Of a DNA stretch of 64,000 nucleotides, positions 9,640-18,055 are shown piece after piece. The DNA is from Pelagibius sp. Alg239-R121. Its GTDB lineage: Bacteria > Pseudomonadota > Alphaproteobacteria > Kiloniellales > Kiloniellaceae. Where the stretch lies: assembly GCF_947331435.1 (NCBI RefSeq), contig NZ_CAMZOF010000001.1:868001-932000 (forward strand), in the 5' to 3' direction. The position numbers and the translations under genes were made by a program. The stretch's first letter is position 1. The number at the start of each line of letters is the position of its first letter. The notes beneath the pieces were generated by a model. It did no database searches, had not been told where the DNA came from, and saw only the letters and a list, made by a program, of their open reading frames with translations.

Positions 9640-10819
9640 TGACCTGAGCCAGAACACCACGCGTACAGAAACCGATTCACTGGCGTCCGGCAACTTTAAA
9701 TCGGCATGGGCCAGAGGTCCGGACTGGGCCACAGCGGTCAAGGCCTGTGCAGATCAGCTAAAGGAACTACCGGAAGGTGCCAACCTTGGATTCCTCTACC
9801 TGACCGATGCGTTCACTAAGGACGCATCCAGCCTGCTGACATTCCTGCGCGAAAAGACAGGAATTCAGAATTGGGTTGGAACGGTCGGCCTCGGAGTGCT
9901 GAGCAATGGTATAGAGATCCATGACCGCGGCGCGATATCCGTAATGGTTATGGCACTGCCTGCCGACAGTTTTCGGATCTTTTCTTCGATTGTCGATGAA
10001 ACACCAGACAAAGGGCTGGCGGAACTGCTTGCCGTTCAACAGCAATGGCTTGGTGATCAACGGCCAGGAATAGCGCTCGTACACGGCGACCCGCGAAACG
10101 TCAGACTGACTGAGATTATCGAGGCCCTGGCCGATGCAACGGCGCCGTTTCTAGTCGGCGGCCTTGCGGCAAGCCGGATCGGCGAGTTTCCCCAAATTGC
10201 CGATAAGGTGTTGGACGGTGGCGTGTCAGGGGTTCTGCTTCGGCCTGAAGTGGAAGTTGTGACAGGCCTGACCCAAGGCTGTTCTCCTATCGGCCCCTTG
10301 CGTGAAATCACCCAGGCTGAAGGCAATGTTATTCGAGAGATCGACGGCCGTCCTGCTTTCGAAGTCTTCGAGGAAGATATCGGCGAACTGCTGGCACGGG
10401 ATCTACGCCGCATTGCGGGCTATATCTTTGCTGCATTTCCGATGAGCAACAGTGATACCAGCGACTATCTGGTACGCAACCTCATGTCACTCGACGCTGA
10501 AAGCGGGCAGGTGACCGTGGGGGAAGCCGTAGAGCCCGGTCGCAAGCTGCTTTTCTGCAGACGTGATCATGCGGCCGCCGAACAGGATATGCGCAGGATG
10601 TTGAAGGACATAAAAGCGCGCGGCGGTGCGGAAGCGCAGGCTGGCCTTTACTACAGCTGCGTTGGCCGCGGGCAGAATCTCTTCGGATCGGAGTCCGAAG
10701 AGATGAAAATGATTCAGGAAGAACTCGGCGACATCCCCATCGCGGGCTTTTTCGCCAATGGTGAGATATCGCGAGATCGGGTATATGGTTATACCGGTGT
10801 ATTGACGTTGTTTCGCTGA
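9629..10819 (+). CDS. FIST N- and C-domain sensor protein
   Basis: A 396-residue cytoplasmic protein with an N-terminal FIST_N domain (residues about 30-215, including GTVGLGVLSNG and LVGGLAASR) and a C-terminal FIST_C domain (about 225-380, ending near GFFANGEI and YGYTGVLTLF). FIST modules are thought to bind small ligands, possibly amino acids, and are often fused or adjacent to signalling proteins; this one is stand-alone. The GTG start has a strong ribosome-binding site (AGGGAGG, 9616-9622) and lies within the end of the esterase gene, so the two are coupled. Confidence 0.88.
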   Translation: MGSDDLSQNTTRTETDSLASGNFKSAWARGPDWATAVKACADQLKELPEGANLGFLYLTDAFTKDASSLLTFLREKTGIQNWVGTVGLGVLSNGIEIHDRGAISVMVMALPADSFRIFSSIVDETPDKGLAELLAVQQQWLGDQRPGIALVHGDPRNVRLTEIIEALADATAPFLVGGLAASRIGEFPQIADKVLDGGVSGVLLRPEVEVVTGLTQGCSPIGPLREITQAEGNVIREIDGRPAFEVFEEDIGELLARDLRRIAGYIFAAFPMSNSDTSDYLVRNLMSLDAESGQVTVGEAVEPGRKLLFCRRDHAAAEQDMRRMLKDIKARGGAEAQAGLYYSCVGRGQNLFGSESEEMKMIQEELGDIPIAGFFANGEISRDRVYGYTGVLTLFR

Positions 10820-10837
10820 GCACTCTCGGGTCAAAAA

Positions 10838-10891
10838 CTAGGGCGCGATCGTTATTGACTACTTCAGTTAAGAGCGTGAATTGTCCTCTAA
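10838..10891 (+). repeat. Dispersed palindromic repeat, copy 1
   Basis: Begins CTAGGGCG and ends GTCCTCTAA. It aligns without gaps over about 55 bp with the copy at 27557-27610. The arms CGTTATTGAC and GTTAAGAGCG pair with wobbles. It sits directly after the FIST gene, in tandem with copy 2. Confidence 0.75.
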
Positions 10892-10901
10892 CTAAATGAT
10901 A

Positions 10902-10954
10902 ATGAGGCTAAATTACGATTTTTACTAATTCAGTGAAAATCGATCAGACTCTAA
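10902..10954 (+). repeat. Dispersed palindromic repeat, copy 2
   Basis: Shape TGAGGCTAAATTACG...AATCGATCAGACTCTAA with arms ACGATTTT and AAAATCG. It is closely related to the copies at 18738 and 53022. It ends ten bases before the start of the aldo/keto reductase gene and partly overlaps its ribosome-binding region (AAGGAAG). Confidence 0.85.
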
Positions 10955-10963
10955 GGAAGTTGA

Positions 10964-12004
10964 ATGGATTATCGCCGCCTTGGGCGCAGCGGCATTGATG
11001 TCAGTGCCATCTGCCTGGGAACCATGACCTGGGGATCTCAGAACAGTCAGGATGAGGCTTTCGCGCAGATGGATTATGCCGTCGGTGAAGGTGTGAACTT
11101 TTTCGATACGGCTGAGATGTATCCCGCGCCACCTCGTGCGGAAACCTATACGCGGACTGAGGAGATCATCGGAAACTGGTTGGCCACTCGTGGCAGCCGA
11201 GACAAGATAGTTCTCGCGACCAAGGTCGTTGGACCCGGGACCCGTTTCCCCTACATCCGCGATGGCATGCCGCGTCTGACACGAAATCATATTGTGGAAG
11301 CCCTGGACGCCAGCCTGCAGCGTTTGGGCTGCGACTTTATCGATCTCTATCAGCTTCATTGGCCGGAACGCGCAACCAACTTTTTCGGCAAACTCGGTTT
11401 TACCTACGATGACGAAGAAGATGCGATCCCGATCGAGGAGACACTTGAAGTCCTGGACGAATTGGTGCGCGCCGGAAAGATCCGGGAAATAGGCCTGTCG
11501 AACGAGACCCCATGGGGCACGATGTCGTTTTTGCGGCTGGCGGAATTGGGACGCGGCCCCCGCGTCGCGTCGATTCAAAACCCCTATAGCCTGCTCAACC
11601 GCAGTTTCGAAGCCGGGCTCGCAGAAGTGGCCATTCGCGAAGACTGTGGTCTGTTGGCCTATGCACCGCTTGGCGCTGGTACGCTGACCGGCAAATACCT
11701 CGACGGTCAGAGCCCGAAGGGCGCACGCTTTACTCTTTTCCCCGAAAACAGGCGATATCGCGGCAAGCGCGCCGATGCTGCGGTCCGCGCCTATGTGGAT
11801 CTTGCGCGTGCGCACGATTTGGAGCCGGCGCAGATGGCACTGGCCTACGTCCTGTCTCGTCAATTCGTGACGGCTGCCATCATGGGTTCGACGTCGTTGG
11901 CGCAGATGAAACTGGATATCGCGGCGAGCCGGGTTACCTTGTCCGAAGAGGTTCTGGACGCGATCGAAGAGGTACACAAGATTTACACCTACCCCTGTCC
12001 GTGA
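10964..12004 (+). CDS. NADP(H)-dependent aldo/keto reductase, Tas-like
   Basis: A 346-residue AKR-fold oxidoreductase. Visible are the N-terminal MDYRRLGRSGIDVSAICLGTMTWG typical of the Tas branch (given here as key residues G8, G18, T20, W22), the catalytic Asp/Tyr in FFDTAEMYP, the Lys in LATKVVG, the His in LYQLHWPER, and the C-terminal NADP-binding GSTSLAQMK. These enzymes reduce aldehydes and ketones; the natural substrate is unknown. The start has the ribosome-binding site AAGGAAG, and repeat copy 2 lies immediately upstream. Monocistronic. Confidence 0.93.
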   Translation: MDYRRLGRSGIDVSAICLGTMTWGSQNSQDEAFAQMDYAVGEGVNFFDTAEMYPAPPRAETYTRTEEIIGNWLATRGSRDKIVLATKVVGPGTRFPYIRDGMPRLTRNHIVEALDASLQRLGCDFIDLYQLHWPERATNFFGKLGFTYDDEEDAIPIEETLEVLDELVRAGKIREIGLSNETPWGTMSFLRLAELGRGPRVASIQNPYSLLNRSFEAGLAEVAIREDCGLLAYAPLGAGTLTGKYLDGQSPKGARFTLFPENRRYRGKRADAAVRAYVDLARAHDLEPAQMALAYVLSRQFVTAAIMGSTSLAQMKLDIAASRVTLSEEVLDAIEEVHKIYTYPCP

Positions 12005-12115
12005 CAGGGAGGTTTTAAGGCAGAAAGAACGGAGCGAATTGTCTGGGGAGGGAAACCGGAAAAACTGTTCGGACAGATCATTTGGGTAAGTAAGTTATTT
12101 TAGGGGCGTCACGAT

Positions 12116-12649
12116 ATGCGACTGTTTGTTGCATTGGCATTACCGAACGACTTGGTAGAACGGCTTGAGCGAATGTGCTCGGGGCTGCCGGGTGCAGTTT
12201 GGGTTCGTCCCGAGAACTTTCATGTCACCATGCGCTTTCTCGGCGATGTAGATGCTGTTCAGGCAAGGGATATTGATGCTGCATTGTCAGCAATTTCCGC
12301 ACCGTGCTTCGAATTGTCGCTGACCGGCCTGGGCCAGTTCGGCGATGGCCGTAAAACCCGCGCAGTCTGGGTCGGTGTTCAGGCATCGCCAGAACTTTCC
12401 GCTTTGCAAAGCCGGATCGAACGCGCGGTTCAGACCTCGGGTCTTGCCGCGGAATCGCGGAAGTTCCATCCGCATGTCACGCTTGCTCGGTTTTCTGCGA
12501 GCCCTGGCAGCAAATTACGGACCTTCTTTGCCCAGCATGCCCTGTTTCGGACAATGCCTTTCCAAGTCACACAATTCGATCTCTATTCCAGCGAATTGGG
12601 CAAGGGCGGGCCGGTCTACAGACGCGAGGCCAATTATCCGCTCACGTGA
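12116..12649 (+). CDS. thpR: RNA 2',3'-cyclic phosphodiesterase
   Basis: A 177-residue 2H-phosphoesterase (LigT/ThpR family) hydrolysing 2',3'-cyclic phosphate ends of RNA to 2'-phosphomonoesters. Both catalytic H-x-T/S-x motifs are present: FHVTMRFLG near residue 40 and FHPHVTLARF near 122. The N-terminal RLFVALALP and the C-terminal FDLYSSELGKGGPVYRREANYPL are typical of the family. The start ATG has AGGGG upstream. Monocistronic; a degenerate copy of the dispersed palindrome follows at 12679. Confidence 0.95.
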   Translation: MRLFVALALPNDLVERLERMCSGLPGAVWVRPENFHVTMRFLGDVDAVQARDIDAALSAISAPCFELSLTGLGQFGDGRKTRAVWVGVQASPELSALQSRIERAVQTSGLAAESRKFHPHVTLARFSASPGSKLRTFFAQHALFRTMPFQVTQFDLYSSELGKGGPVYRREANYPLT

Positions 12650-12678
12650 GCGGATTGCCCTCGCACGGGTAGGTGTCC

Positions 12679-12727
12679 AGCCTGAATTGCAGTTTTCAGT
12701 GACTCAGTGAAACGATCAAACACGAGG
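12679..12727 (+). repeat. Dispersed palindromic repeat, degenerate copy 3
   Basis: Core GCCTGAATTGCAGTTTT...TCAGTGAAACGATCAAACAC matches copy 2 over most of its length, but the right CTCTAA end is lost. It lies between the convergent thpR and EamA transporter genes. Confidence 0.6.
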
Positions 12728-12743
12728 GCTCCAATCGTATTGA

Positions 12744-13634
12744 TCACTGCTGCGCAATTTGACTTAGACGCGTTTCGCGGCGGACGATATAGATACCGCT
12801 GGCGATGACGATGGCGGCACCGGCCCAAACGAAGCGGTCCGGAAGTTCCTGCCAGAGAATCCAACCGAAGAGAACGCCCCAAATCAGGATCGAGTAGTCG
12901 AAAGGTGCGATTACGGCGGCGGGTGCGTAGCGGTAGCCCTGTCCGATCATGAACATCCCGGCACTGCCGATCAGGCCCATCAGGGCAAGCAGGGTGAAAT
13001 CGAGCGGTGAGGGTGTCACCCATTCGAAGGGTGCAATCGCACCTGAAATCAGCAGAGAAATCGTTGCGGTCCAGACCATCATCGACAAGGTCGTGTTCTG
13101 CGGCGCAAGCCGCCGCGTGAGGATCATAACCATGGCGTAGCAAAGGGCGGCGCCGATCACCAGGAAGGCGGCGGGATCAAAGCTTTGGCCGGCCGGACGC
13201 AGGATCACCAGAGTTCCGATGAAACCGAGAATAACCGCGGACCAGCGATGGATGCCGACCTGTTCGCGCAGCAGGGGAACCGACAGCGCGGTGATGAATA
13301 ACGGGCCGGTAAAGGCGAGCGCAAAGGCGTCCGCCAGGGGAATGGTCCGTAATGCCGCAAAGAACATGAAACCGGCCCCCAGCGCGAAGAAGGCACGCAG
13401 TACCTGCAGAACCGGCTGCGGGCTGCGCAGACTTTTCGGTCCGCCGGTCATCGCGAGCGCCACCAGCAGGGGAAGGAGACCGAAGACATTTCGGAACAGG
13501 ACGATCTCGCTGACCGGATAGCCCGTACTGAGCCATTTTACGATGGTGTCCATGATGGACATCATCAGCATTCCGGCTACGGCATAGGCAATCCCCAGTC
13601 CGACCCGGTCGTTCTTTGTCTGGGCGAGAGTCAC
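12744..13634 (-). CDS. DMT-superfamily transporter (EamA domains)
   Basis: A 296-residue, ten-TM protein with two EamA repeats (residues about 10-140 and 155-285), the layout of RhaT/YdcZ-like drug/metabolite exporters. Repeat signatures include LFRNVFGLLPLL and VRRETRL at the C-terminus. Substrate unknown. The GTG start overlaps the stop of the upstream phosphatase gene by GTGA, so the two are coupled. It is about the same length as the second EamA protein at 24822 and shares its layout, so the two are paralogues. Confidence 0.9.
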   Translation of the reverse strand: MTLAQTKNDRVGLGIAYAVAGMLMMSIMDTIVKWLSTGYPVSEIVLFRNVFGLLPLLVALAMTGGPKSLRSPQPVLQVLRAFFALGAGFMFFAALRTIPLADAFALAFTGPLFITALSVPLLREQVGIHRWSAVILGFIGTLVILRPAGQSFDPAAFLVIGAALCYAMVMILTRRLAPQNTTLSMMVWTATISLLISGAIAPFEWVTPSPLDFTLLALMGLIGSAGMFMIGQGYRYAPAAVIAPFDYSILIWGVLFGWILWQELPDRFVWAGAAIVIASGIYIVRRETRLSQIAQQ

Positions 13635-14122
13635 AACCTGCTGCGCAGATGGTCGAGTAATCCGGTCATGCCTTCCTCGATGAGATCAAGCATAGCTTCA
13701 TAATCTTCCGGCCCCCCGTAATAGGGGTCCGGCACGTCCTGACCTTGCAGCGGCGGTTCGGCGTGGTCCAGGAAGAGCTTCAGGCGGTGCTCTTCGCCGG
13801 ACGGACACCTGCTCTTCAGGATCTCCATATGTCCTCGATCCATGACCGAAATCACATCGAAGTTTTCAAAATCTTCCCGGGTTAGCCGCCGGGCACGCAG
13901 GCCGGTCAGATCATAACCGCGCTTCGCACAGCATCGCACCGCACGGGGGTTTGGCGGTTCGCCGGTATGGTAATCGTGGGTGGCAGCGGAATCGATCGTT
14001 ATTCTGTCTGCCAGTCCTGCTTCGGCGAGGCGGTGGCGCAAAACGCCTTCCGCGGAAGGCGAGCGACAGATATTTCCTGTGCAGATGAAGAGAACCTGGA
14101 GCGGGGTCACACGAAACCTCAT
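13631..14122 (-). CDS. Low-molecular-weight protein-tyrosine phosphatase
   Basis: A 163-residue LMW-PTP. The P-loop CTGNICRS (CX5R-S) is followed by P-S-A-E-G, and the general-acid region is DPYYGG near residue 128, so both catalytic elements are intact. Family roles include control of exopolysaccharide tyrosine kinases and stress functions. The ATG at 14122 is chosen because it starts shortly before the beta-1 strand; upstream in-frame codons would add an unconserved extension. It lies divergent to the sirtuin gene and is translationally coupled to the EamA transporter. Confidence 0.92.
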   Translation of the reverse strand: MRFRVTPLQVLFICTGNICRSPSAEGVLRHRLAEAGLADRITIDSAATHDYHTGEPPNPRAVRCCAKRGYDLTGLRARRLTREDFENFDVISVMDRGHMEILKSRCPSGEEHRLKLFLDHAEPPLQGQDVPDPYYGGPEDYEAMLDLIEEGMTGLLDHLRSRL

Positions 14123-14274
14123 ACTTGATGCCGGTAGGGAAATCTCCTTCGATGGCCAGGAAGCCGCCGAAGCATTACCCCGTGCTGCCAACACCCATCC
14201 TGGATGCCTTTTTGAGTAGGTCGTCGTCTGGGACGGCACGGACGTCGGGCGCAACTCTGTAGGAAAACTGTAAT

Positions 14275-14991
14275 ATGAGCAAGTCAGTGGTCATCCTCAC
14301 CGGCGCCGGAATCTCGAAAGAATCCGGGCTGGACACCTTTCGCGACGCCGACGGCATCTGGGCAAAGGTTCGGCTTGAGGACGTGGCCACGCCCGAGGCC
14401 TTTCAGCGTGACCCCAACCGGGTGCACGCCTTCTACAATCATCGCCGTGACGGTCTTATGCACTCCAATGTACAGCCCAACGCGGCGCACCGGGCCTTGG
14501 CTCGCTTGGAGGCCGAATGGCCCGGCGATGTTCTTCTGGTAACCCAGAATATCGACGATCTGCACGAACGTTCCGGCTCATCAAAGCTGCTTCACATGCA
14601 CGGCGAGTTGCTGAAGGCCAGGTGCCTTGCCTGCGATGCCGTCATGGAGTGGCGTTCGGACATGAGCGGGCAAAGCGAATGCCTGCACTGCGGTGCGCCG
14701 GGCGGCTTGCGGGTCGACGTCGTTTGGTTTGGGGAGATGCCCTATCATATGGAGCGGATTTATCATGCTTTGGCAAACTGCGATCTCTTCATCTCGATTG
14801 GAACCTCAGGCAGCGTTTATCCTGCCGCTGGTTTCGTCGAGGAGGTTCGCCGCTATGGCCGTCCGTCCGCACAGACCGTTGAGCTTAATCTAGAGCCGTC
14901 CGACGGCGCCAGTCTGTTTCACGACTGTATCCATGGTCCGGCGAGCGAGGTGGTCCCTGCCTACGTCGAAGAATTGCTCGAGACCCGGTAG
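14275..14991 (+). CDS. NAD-dependent protein deacylase (sirtuin, CobB-like)
   Basis: A 238-residue Sir2-family enzyme that removes acyl groups from lysines using NAD+. Visible are the NAD-binding GAGISKESGLDTFRDADGIW, the TQNIDDLHERSG motif, the catalytic His in HMHGEL, two zinc-binding CxxC pairs (CLAC and CLHC) and the GTSGSVYPAAGF segment. The length fits class III bacterial sirtuins. The ATG has AGGAAAA upstream. Its 3' end overlaps that of the convergent SufR-like regulator gene by 31 bp. Confidence 0.95.
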   Translation: MSKSVVILTGAGISKESGLDTFRDADGIWAKVRLEDVATPEAFQRDPNRVHAFYNHRRDGLMHSNVQPNAAHRALARLEAEWPGDVLLVTQNIDDLHERSGSSKLLHMHGELLKARCLACDAVMEWRSDMSGQSECLHCGAPGGLRVDVVWFGEMPYHMERIYHALANCDLFISIGTSGSVYPAAGFVEEVRRYGRPSAQTVELNLEPSDGASLFHDCIHGPASEVVPAYVEELLETR

Positions 14992-15656
14992 GCGCAGCGC
15001 CGCGCGCCACTCAACAGATGTTCGACGCGTTCGAGTTCAACGCTGGGGCCAAGCGCAGCCTGAAATACCGAGAGCTCGGCTGTACAGATTCCCGTACAAT
15101 TCTTTGCGGCTGCGCAGATCGGGCAGTGGTTCTCCACAAAGAGAAGGTCGCCGTTCTCCTCTATCAAAACCTCGGCCATGTAACCCTCATCGCTGCGCGC
15201 TTTGGCCAGGGCAGTAAGTTTGTCTTTCAGGCTGCCGAAATCTTTGATTACCGTCCGATAGTTGGCGATCTGGCTTTCCGAGCGTCCGGCAATCAGCTGC
15301 TCCATTGCGCCCTCACCGAAAGTGGTGCGGATGGATGCAATAAGTTCTACGGCCAGATCCGCATGACGGTCGGGGAAGAGGCTGTTGGCCTCCGGGGTGA
15401 GTTGCCAGCATTTGACCGGCCTGCCCGCTGTGGGCTTGTTGCTGGCCTCGCCGGCTCCTTCGCCGATTGTTTCGCGGGCCATGTTCTCCTGGAACACCAG
15501 TTTCTGGTCGAAGAGATCGTATAGATGCTGTCGCACCGCCATGGGCGTGATCGAAAGCTCGATAGCCAGCGCCTGAGCGCTTTGTGGTCCCTGCCGTTTG
15601 AGCAGATCCAGGATTGCCTGCCGAGTCTTGATTGTCTTCGTCGATTTGTCCGCCAT
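14961..15656 (-). CDS. SufR-like Fe-S transcriptional regulator (DeoR/ArsR-type HTH)
   Basis: A 231-residue protein with an N-terminal winged HTH (residues about 8-55, ITPMAVRQHLYDLFDQ) and a C-terminal cysteine cluster: Cys178, Cys181, Cys187, Cys191 and Cys221 (CPICAAAKNCTGIC ... ARRCAY). This layout matches SufR-type repressors, whose cluster senses Fe-S or redox status. The start ATG at 15656 is preferred over 15707, which would add 17 unconserved residues. It is divergent from the Rieske fusion gene across an AT-rich spacer with two matching near-palindromes, probable autoregulatory operators. It is not next to a suf operon, so it probably controls the Rieske gene. Confidence 0.82.
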   Translation of the reverse strand: MADKSTKTIKTRQAILDLLKRQGPQSAQALAIELSITPMAVRQHLYDLFDQKLVFQENMARETIGEGAGEASNKPTAGRPVKCWQLTPEANSLFPDRHADLAVELIASIRTTFGEGAMEQLIAGRSESQIANYRTVIKDFGSLKDKLTALAKARSDEGYMAEVLIEENGDLLFVENHCPICAAAKNCTGICTAELSVFQAALGPSVELERVEHLLSGARRCAYRVSSNSST

Positions 15657-15690
15657 AGACTTCAGGTATAGGTTTTCGGGGCATATTTCT

Positions 15691-15752
15691 AAAGAAAAAT
15701 CTTGCAAAAAAGAGGCAATGATCTCAATTTAAGTTTATAAAGAAAAATCTTT
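15691..15752. promoter_or_regulatory. Twin operator-like repeats between SufR-like and Rieske genes
   Basis: AAAGAAAAATCTT occurs at 15691-15703 and again at 15739-15751, 48 bp apart in the same orientation. The second extends to the dyad AAAGA-AAAA-TCTTT; the first has a single mismatch. Their position in a short divergent promoter region suggests binding sites for the adjacent SufR-like regulator. Confidence 0.6.
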
Positions 15753-15777
15753 TGTAAATAAGCAGGAGGACGGATCC

Positions 15778-17364
15778 ATGACGTTTGTGCGGGCGGGCAG
15801 CTACAGCGAACTCTCGGAAAAAGGATCTGCACTCGTGCGGCTGGAGGGCAAGCAAATCGTCCTCTTTGACGGGCCAAAGGGTGTTTTCGCCTGCAATAAT
15901 CGTTGTCCTCATGAAGGTTTTCCCCTCAAGGAAGGTAAGCTGACCGACGGCTGTATCCTGACCTGCAACTGGCACAACTGGAAATTCGATCTGGAGTCTG
16001 GCGACACACTGGTGGGCGGCGACAAGTTGCGGCGCTACCCGGTACAGATCGACGGAGATGAAATCTGGCTCGATCTTACCGAACCACCTCAGCAGGAAAA
16101 GGTCGCATCGGCCGAAGCCAATCTGCGTGAGGCTGTCGATAAACATGAGTATGACCGGATTGCCCGAGAGCTCTCGCGCCTCCGGCTGGCTGGTGCCGAT
16201 CCCTTGGAGGCCCTGCGCAAGGTGATTGCCTGGCAGCATGATCGTTTCGAGTTTGGTACGACCCACGCCATTGCCGCAGCGCCGGATTGGCTGACGATCC
16301 GCGCACGCTTCGCCGTGGAAGACAAGGATGAAGCCAGCGACGCCGCGACTCTGGTTCCGTTGGTCGAAAGCATCGGTCACTTGGCTTGGGACGCTTTGCG
16401 TGAACCTCGATTTCTTTTTGGGGAAGGTGTGGCGCCCTACGACGCCGAAGCATTCGTTGCTGCGATCGAGGCAGAGGATGAAGATCTCGCCGTAAGTCAG
16501 CTACGTGGCGCCCTGGCAGACGGAATGACCTTCGCCGACCTGGAACCGGCCTTCGCGCAGGCCGCGCTGGCGCATTACGCCGACTTTGGCCATTCAGCCA
16601 TCTATGTCCTGAAAACCGGCCAGTTGATCGAAGCACTAGGCCCTGCGGTCACCGAACCTTTGCTTCTCGCGCTTACACGCTCGATCATCTATTCCAGCCG
16701 AGAGGATCTGCTCCCCGAATTTCGCCATTACGCAGTCGTGCTTTCGCGCTGGGCAGAAGCGGGGGTGCATAAGGTCGAACCCATGGATTTCGTCGGCTTA
16801 AGCGTGGAGCAAGCACTTGAGCGGACCTTGCAGTCCGGAGGCGCACCCGCGCAGACCTATCAGGCTTTGCTCGGTGCTAATGCCCATAACCTTCTGACTT
16901 TCGATCTCTCTCTCCAAGGCCGGACTGAAGGGGCGATTTCGAACAACGTTTCCTGGCTGGATTTCACTCATGGTGTGACCTTCTCAAACGCGGTTCGCCA
17001 TCTCTGCGGTAAATACCCGGAACTTTGGCCTCAGGGGCTTCTTCAGATGGCCTGTTTTGTCGGACGCAATACACGTTTCATCGACCGCAATGCCGATACC
17101 GGATCATGGCGGGTGAACGATGCTGAAGCATTTACACGCCAGAATGTCGAAAACCTGCTCGATCACGGCCAGTTCGAATATATCGTCGCCTGCCATCAGG
17201 TGAAGCTGATCATGGCGATTGAGGACGAACTCGCAGCGGCGCCTGATCCCAAAGTCGGCGAGACTTTGCTGGCCGGGCTGAATCGTTTTCTCAATTCACC
17301 GCTGAAACGGCGTCACAGCCTACGCACCGCAAAACAGGCCATGTCTTTCGTTGCCAGCGAGTAA
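15778..17364 (+). CDS. Rieske [2Fe-2S] domain fused to a histidine-rich helical domain
   Basis: A 528-residue protein. Residues 1-100 form a ferredoxin-type Rieske domain with complete ligands C43-P-H45 and C63-N-W-H66 separated by 17 residues. Residues about 115-528 form a long, mostly helical region I do not recognise. It contains several conserved-looking His clusters (QHDRFEFGTTH, HYADFGH, GANAHN, WLDFTHGVTF, VACHQVK) suggestive of a metal or cofactor site. There is no signal peptide, so it is cytoplasmic. An oxygenase or redox enzyme with a built-in electron donor is a reasonable inference. The ribosome-binding site AGGAGGA is strong. It is divergent from the SufR-like regulator. Confidence 0.8.
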   Translation: MTFVRAGSYSELSEKGSALVRLEGKQIVLFDGPKGVFACNNRCPHEGFPLKEGKLTDGCILTCNWHNWKFDLESGDTLVGGDKLRRYPVQIDGDEIWLDLTEPPQQEKVASAEANLREAVDKHEYDRIARELSRLRLAGADPLEALRKVIAWQHDRFEFGTTHAIAAAPDWLTIRARFAVEDKDEASDAATLVPLVESIGHLAWDALREPRFLFGEGVAPYDAEAFVAAIEAEDEDLAVSQLRGALADGMTFADLEPAFAQAALAHYADFGHSAIYVLKTGQLIEALGPAVTEPLLLALTRSIIYSSREDLLPEFRHYAVVLSRWAEAGVHKVEPMDFVGLSVEQALERTLQSGGAPAQTYQALLGANAHNLLTFDLSLQGRTEGAISNNVSWLDFTHGVTFSNAVRHLCGKYPELWPQGLLQMACFVGRNTRFIDRNADTGSWRVNDAEAFTRQNVENLLDHGQFEYIVACHQVKLIMAIEDELAAAPDPKVGETLLAGLNRFLNSPLKRRHSLRTAKQAMSFVASE

Positions 17365-17382
17365 GCCCTTGCAATCGGAATT

Positions 17383-17952
17383 CTACGCGAGGGCTCGACG
17401 CATCGCGATCCTCGGTCCATAGACTTCCGGTGGAAGGCGTATTCGTTCCCGCGCAAGGCATTGGGCCAGTTCCGGTCCGAGCGTTTCCGGGGAAACGGCC
17501 TTAAAACCCAAGCGGCGATAGTAGGGGGCGTTCCAGGGAACATCGCGAAATGTCGTTAAGGTGAGCCAGCTGCCTTGCCTCTTCTGGATAGCGACTTTCG
17601 CAACGGCGTCGATCAAGCTTGCACCGATCCGCTGTCCTGCATAACCAGGTATTACATCGAGTTCCAGTAGGTGCGGGTGTCCATCCAGTGTGCCGAAGGC
17701 CGCAAATCCCACCGCTTCTTCAAGCACTTGATCTTTAACCATGATATCGGCAACCAAGAGACGCTGGTGCTGGGCGGCGGCGGTGAATACAGAGGGTTGG
17801 CTTGGGCTTCTTTCGCTGATCTTCGCCATGCCGATGCTGCGAAAACGCGCACCTGCCAAAAACTCCACTTCGCAGAGGTGCTCGGCTTCGTCGGCACGGG
17901 CGGCACGAATTCTGACACCTTTCCGCCGCCTATATTCCTGACTGGGGACCAT
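17383..17952 (-). CDS. GNAT-family N-acetyltransferase
   Basis: A 189-residue acetyltransferase of the GNAT fold. The acetyl-CoA binding region is visible as LDVIPGYAGQRIGASLIDAVAKVA (Q/RxxGxG/A pattern, residues about 96-115), followed by LTTFRDVPWNAPYYRRLGF, the usual beta-5/alpha-4 motif. Substrate unknown; the family covers small amines, antibiotics and protein N-termini. It converges on the Rieske fusion gene with an 18 bp gap and diverges from the uracil-DNA glycosylase gene. Confidence 0.88.
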   Translation of the reverse strand: MVPSQEYRRRKGVRIRAARADEAEHLCEVEFLAGARFRSIGMAKISERSPSQPSVFTAAAQHQRLLVADIMVKDQVLEEAVGFAAFGTLDGHPHLLELDVIPGYAGQRIGASLIDAVAKVAIQKRQGSWLTLTTFRDVPWNAPYYRRLGFKAVSPETLGPELAQCLARERIRLPPEVYGPRIAMRRALA

Positions 17953-18022
17953 GTTGGTCAGCCTATCACGTTCGCGCGAAAAGCCATGTGTAGCCTGTTT
18001 CGCTCAATCGCCTTTGAGTTAA

Positions 18023-18040
18023 GCTGTTTGAGTAAACAGC
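18023..18040 (+). repeat. Hairpin just upstream of the uracil-DNA glycosylase start
   Basis: GCTGTTT (18023-18029) pairs with AAACAGC (18034-18040) around a four-base loop, directly before the GGAG ribosome-binding site of the glycosylase gene. It could affect translation or be an operator. There is no T-run, so it is not a terminator. Confidence 0.5.
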
Positions 18041-18055
18041 CGGAGACCTTGCCTC

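Noticed and set aside
10925-11977. 350-residue minus-strand ORF opposite the aldo/keto reductase
   Set aside because: It is antisense to a gene with complete catalytic motifs and shows no domain or ribosome-binding site.
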